Assembly (NCBI GenBank): GCA_964552325.1
Contig: CAZKHA010000004.1
Coordinates: 4,432-68,431, forward strand
Direction: 5' to 3'
Source: CAZKCK01 sp964552325
GTDB lineage: Bacteria; Bacteroidota; Bacteroidia; Bacteroidales; TTA-H9
Length of the DNA: 64,000 bases
The position numbers were made by a program, and so were the translations under genes. The number at the start of each line of letters is the position of its first letter. The stretch's first letter is position 1. Below are positions 60,855 to 64,000 of the stretch, one piece after another. The notes beneath the pieces were generated by a model. That model was not told the origin of the DNA, searched no databases, and saw only the letters and a list, made by a program, of their open reading frames with translations.

Positions 60855-61493
60855 TTACTTTTTAGGAACAGGGTTCTTTGATTTATACTCTTTATTCAAC
60901 TCAAGCAAAACTTGATTGGTGATGTTGAAGGTGTCGTTGGTAAGGAAAATATTGCCATTTTTATTGTAACCCAGTATATAATCAAAGCTAAGATCCTTGT
61001 TATACCTTTTTAAAAAATTTGTTACAGTATCAACCAACAAACTGTTAATCATGTATTCGTCGTTGGCAAGCTCACGCTGATATTCATCTTTCATCTCCAT
61101 GATAGACTGTTGCTTTTGCGAAAGTTGTTGGTAAATCTCTTTGGCGCTTTTTTCTGATAATTGGTTCCTTTTAACGCTTTCTTCAAAATACGCAGCTTCC
61201 TTTTCAAACTCGCTTTGCTTGCTTTCGATTGTTTCGGCAAACTTTTTGGTTTTCAGTTCTAGCTTGGACGCATAATCTTTAACTAACTCATAGTTTTTTA
61301 AAATTGAATCGGTATGAATAAAGGCTACGGTGTTTCCAGAATTTGGCGCTTTAATAGCTTTATTATCAAGCTTAGCACTGGAATTTGAGCCTGCACCTGT
61401 AAAATACAAGACAAAAAGTACCACTACACCAATAAGTGATAAGGCACTAAGAATAAGGCTTAAACGTTGGTTTTTAGATGTTTCTTGATCCAT
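60855..61493 (-). CDS. OmpH/Skp-like protein with N-terminal membrane anchor
   Basis: 212 residues. One helix near the start (LSLILSALSLIGVVVLFVLYF) anchors it. The OmpH-like region follows: VAFIHTDSILKNYELVKDY, a long coiled coil (about 80-160) and the closing FDYILGYNKNGNIFLTND. Typical Skp is a soluble periplasmic chaperone; the anchor is seen in related Bacteroidota proteins. It is likely a periplasmic chaperone or a structural protein. It starts a two-gene operon. Confidence 0.85.
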   Translation of the reverse strand: MDQETSKNQRLSLILSALSLIGVVVLFVLYFTGAGSNSSAKLDNKAIKAPNSGNTVAFIHTDSILKNYELVKDYASKLELKTKKFAETIESKQSEFEKEAAYFEESVKRNQLSEKSAKEIYQQLSQKQQSIMEMKDEYQRELANDEYMINSLLVDTVTNFLKRYNKDLSFDYILGYNKNGNIFLTNDTFNITNQVLLELNKEYKSKNPVPKK

Positions 61494-61528
61494 TTTAACA
61501 ATTATTGAGGATTTGTTTTACGAAACGG

Positions 61529-61536
61529 CAAAAATA
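61529..61536 (-). promoter_or_regulatory. -7 promoter element TATTTTTG of the OmpH-like operon
   Basis: The minus strand reads TATTTTTG, an exact TAnnTTTG, 36 nt upstream of ATG 61493. A TTG lies 22 nt upstream of it. The other 270 bases up to recQ hold only the recQ terminator. Confidence 0.5.
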
Positions 61537-61742
61537 TACAAATTTGACGAACAACTGCCAAATTTACTCAACACACAATATATCAAATATTTACACGCAT
61601 AAAATCCGAAACACCATTGTGTGATAGAACTTTTGTAAGCAACGATAAGCTATTGAATTTTAATGGCTTTGCCCTGTATGTACGCAGGCATAATACAGTA
61701 TAGCTACACCCATATTGATGTAAAGTCTTGATTTTGTGGCGA

Positions 61743-61775
61743 TAAAAAAACCGGAAGCACTGTGCTATCCGGTTA
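61743..61775 (-). terminator. Rho-independent terminator of recQ
   Basis: AACCGGA (61749-61755) pairs with TCCGGTT (61768-61774), extended by AGC/GCT inside; the minus strand continues with a T run. Confidence 0.8.
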
Positions 61776-61808
61776 TTACAAGCAAGTCTATTATGAAGCC
61801 TATATGGC

Positions 61809-64000
61809 TTAGTTTCCCATTTCTGACATAAACTTAATTCGGAGCAAACGAATTTCTTCCTCGTTAAACTCCTCTTCGCCAAGTTCTTTCAAAGCATCCT
61901 CTACTGAGTCGGTTTCGGCATTCCTGAAATAGTCAAATATTTCCTCTTGATGGTATTCGTCAATGTATTCATCAATGTAATAATTGATATCTATTTTGGT
62001 ACCTGAGGCTACAATACGCTCTATTTCAGTAAGTAATTCGTCGATGGTAATATTTTTGGCCAAGGCAATATCTTCGAGCGGAACTTTACGGTCGATGCTC
62101 TGGATGATGTAAACCTTTAATCCTGATTTGTTTATAACTGATTTAACAACCATGTCGTTAGGTCTGATGATCTCATTCTCTTCAACATAGTTTTTAATCA
62201 ACTCGAGGAATGGCTTTCCAAATTTGGTAGCTTTGCCTGCCCCAACACCCGTTATCTGTTTAAGTTCTTCATAGTTAATGGGGTATTGGATAGCCATTTC
62301 AACCAATGATGGATCTTGGAAGATTACAAAAGGCGGCAGGTTTTCTTTGCGGCTTATTTCTTTCCGGAGGTCTTTGAGCATGGCAAAGAGCGCACTATCG
62401 GCTGTGCTCGATTTGAGTTCGCCACCTTGTTCAATAAACTCCTCATCATCATTGCTTTCAAAATCATGATCTTTGGTAAGCATAATGGAATAGGGTTTCT
62501 TCAGGAATTTCTTCCCTTCTGCATTAATCTTTAAAATCCCATAGTTTTCAATTTCCTTATCAAGCAGGTTGGTTATAAGCATTTGCCTAACCACTGCATT
62601 CCAAAACTTTTCATCTTGTTCCTCGCCCTTGCCAAACACTTCTAACTTATGATGCTTTGCACTTTTAATGGGTGTTGAAATCTTACCCATTATTACATTA
62701 ATTATATGCTTGGCTTTAAACTGCTGTTTTGTTTCCACAACAGCTTCAAGAACAGTCTGTACAAATTCTTTGCCTTCAAACTTCGATTTTGGGTGCAAAC
62801 AGTTATCGCACGAACCGCAGTTGTCTTCGCTATAGTTTTCACCAAAATAGTGCAACAACATACGCCGCCGGCAAACCGAAGATTCGGCATAAGCCACTGT
62901 TTCGTTCAGCAATTGTTTGGCAATTTCTTGTTCGGCTACGGGCTTTCCTTTCATAAACTTTTCAAGCTTCTGAATATCTTCGTAACTGTAAAAGACAATG
63001 CAATTGCCTTCGCCATCATCGCGGCCTGAGCGGCCGGTTTCTTGGTAATAGCCTTCGAGGCTCTTCGGAATATCATGATGGATAACATAGCGTACGTCGG
63101 GTTTATCAATGCCCATACCAAAGGCAATGGTTGCCACTATCACATCCACTTCTTCCATCAAGAACTTGTCTTGGTTATCGCGCCGTGTTTGAGGATCGAG
63201 GCCTGCATGGTAAGGTAAGGCTTTAATGCCATTAACTACCAGTGTTTCAGCTAATTCTTCAACCTTCTTACGGCTAAGGCAATAAATAATGCCTGATTTT
63301 CCCGAATTTTGCTTGATATATTTGATGATTTCCTTTGCAACCTCGTCATTCTTTGACCGTACCTCGTAATAAAGGTTAGCACGGTTAAACGAAGACTTGA
63401 ACAAAGTGGCATCCATCATGCCTAGGTTCTTCTGTATATCTTGCTGTACTTTTGGTGTAGCTGTGGCTGTGAGTGCCATTACAGGTACCTTTTGCTCAAT
63501 TGCTTCAATAATTGGCCTCAACCTACGGTACTCTGGCCTAAAATCGTGCCCCCATTCACTTATGCAATGAGCCTCATCAATAGCATAGAACGAAATTTCG
63601 ATTCCTTTTAGGAATTCAATGTTTTCTTCCTTGGTTAATGATTCGGGCGCAACATAAAGCAATTTAGTTTTCCCTGATTGCAAATCACTCTTAACCTGCA
63701 GAATTTCAGGCTTTGATAGCGAAGAATTTAAAAAGTGTGCCAAGCCTATTTCCATCCCAAAGTTTCGGATAGCATCAACCTGGTTCTTCATTAAAGCTAT
63801 AAGTGGAGATATGATGATGGCAGTGCCTTTGCTCAAAATGGCTGGCAACTGATAACAAAGCGACTTCCCGCCGCCTGTTGGCATTATAACAAAAGTGTCT
63901 TTTCCCGCAATTAAATTGCGTATGATAGCCTCCTGATTGCCCTTGAAATTCTCAAAGCCGAAAACGGTCTTAAGCGTTTCGAATATTGGGTCGTTCCCCT
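61809..64000 (-). CDS. recQ: ATP-dependent DNA helicase RecQ, N-terminus beyond window
   Basis: About 729 residues visible; the frame stays open to the window edge and the extreme N-terminus is missing. Visible order: FGFENFKGNQEAIIRNL, the Walker A MPTGGGKSLCYQLP, the Walker B box AIDEAHCISEWGHDFRPEYR, FNRANLYYEV, the C-terminal helicase motifs with GMGIDKPDVRYVIHHDIPKS and YYQETGRSGRDDGEGNCI, then the zinc module CGSCDNCLHPKSKF, a winged helix and an HRDC domain (VIFQDPSLVEMA; GVGAGKATKFGKPFLELI). A further C-terminal extension ends acidic. It unwinds DNA during recombination and repair. Confidence 0.95.
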   Translation of the reverse strand, partial: GNDPIFETLKTVFGFENFKGNQEAIIRNLIAGKDTFVIMPTGGGKSLCYQLPAILSKGTAIIISPLIALMKNQVDAIRNFGMEIGLAHFLNSSLSKPEILQVKSDLQSGKTKLLYVAPESLTKEENIEFLKGIEISFYAIDEAHCISEWGHDFRPEYRRLRPIIEAIEQKVPVMALTATATPKVQQDIQKNLGMMDATLFKSSFNRANLYYEVRSKNDEVAKEIIKYIKQNSGKSGIIYCLSRKKVEELAETLVVNGIKALPYHAGLDPQTRRDNQDKFLMEEVDVIVATIAFGMGIDKPDVRYVIHHDIPKSLEGYYQETGRSGRDDGEGNCIVFYSYEDIQKLEKFMKGKPVAEQEIAKQLLNETVAYAESSVCRRRMLLHYFGENYSEDNCGSCDNCLHPKSKFEGKEFVQTVLEAVVETKQQFKAKHIINVIMGKISTPIKSAKHHKLEVFGKGEEQDEKFWNAVVRQMLITNLLDKEIENYGILKINAEGKKFLKKPYSIMLTKDHDFESNDDEEFIEQGGELKSSTADSALFAMLKDLRKEISRKENLPPFVIFQDPSLVEMAIQYPINYEELKQITGVGAGKATKFGKPFLELIKNYVEENEIIRPNDMVVKSVINKSGLKVYIIQSIDRKVPLEDIALAKNITIDELLTEIERIVASGTKIDINYYIDEYIDEYHQEEIFDYFRNAETDSVEDALKELGEEEFNEEEIRLLRIKFMSEMGN

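Noticed and set aside
61583..61808. Minus-strand small ORF overlapping the end of recQ
   Set aside because: It lies out of frame over recQ and spans the recQ terminator hairpin; composition is not coding-like.
1..64000. tRNA, rRNA, CRISPR arrays, insertion sequences, integrases or phage genes
   Set aside because: Looked for in intergenic regions on both strands; none seen. No restriction or known defence genes are present either.

Overview
The window looks like a chromosomal segment of a Bacteroidota bacterium, probably a draft or metagenome assembly because it contains two 100-base N gaps. The sequence evidence is: repeated promoter -7 elements of the Bacteroidota form TAnnTTTG; the holB - ricT/PSP1 - gldH - penicillin-binding protein 1A gene order; a fused MurF-alanine racemase; a TonB receptor with an N-terminal carboxypeptidase-like domain; and DUF4296 and HYC_CC_PP-type proteins. 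The order cannot be fixed from this segment. The complex I operon without nuoE, nuoF and nuoG recalls Bacteroidales-type genomes, while gldH is typical of lineages with gliding or type IX secretion genes.

Layout. 1-4.0 kb: signalling genes (a multi-PAS sensor running off the left edge, and a NarL-type histidine kinase/response regulator pair cut by a gap). 4.0-4.66 kb: a repeat-rich, GC-rich non-coding stretch next to that gap. 4.66-6.6 kb: an outer-membrane porin-like protein and an ammonium transporter (second gap inside). 6.6-10.5 kb: two glycosyltransferases and an LptF/G permease on the minus strand. 10.9-14.6 kb: ribosome recycling factor, a beta-barrel protein, a radical SAM/SPASM enzyme and an AI-2E family permease. 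14.7-24.9 kb: an eleven-subunit complex I operon, nuoABCDHIJKLMN, with a small unknown gene at its end. 25.2-31.7 kb: holB, ricT, gldH, PBP1A and an acyltransferase. 31.8-33 kb: two small genes. 33.3-49.8 kb: one long minus-strand run starting with pdxA and murF-alr and continuing into a surface-glycan cluster (two polyprenol-type GT2 enzymes, three GT-C-like membrane proteins, an MBOAT/SGNH acylation pair, a methyltransferase, an FrhB-like protein and a flippase-like membrane protein). 50.2-51.7 kb: hsp20, ssb and a zinc-ribbon protein. 51.7-54.9 kb: a metal-handling module (HMA protein, TonB receptor, Cys/His-rich membrane protein). 55.2-60.4 kb: M23 peptidase, dxr, rseP, deoC, a membrane protein and a lipoprotein. 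60.5-64 kb: DUF4296 lipoprotein, OmpH-like protein and RecQ, which runs off the right edge.

Most of the window is core envelope and energy metabolism. The parts that deserve a second look are the metal module with a perfect inverted repeat ahead of its TonB receptor, the glycan cluster with paralogous GT-C proteins and a cysteine-poor FrhB homologue, the NADH-module-less complex I, several palindromes in divergent intergenic regions, and a compact foldable sequence between nuoA and holB. No tRNA, rRNA, CRISPR array, phage or insertion sequence was seen.
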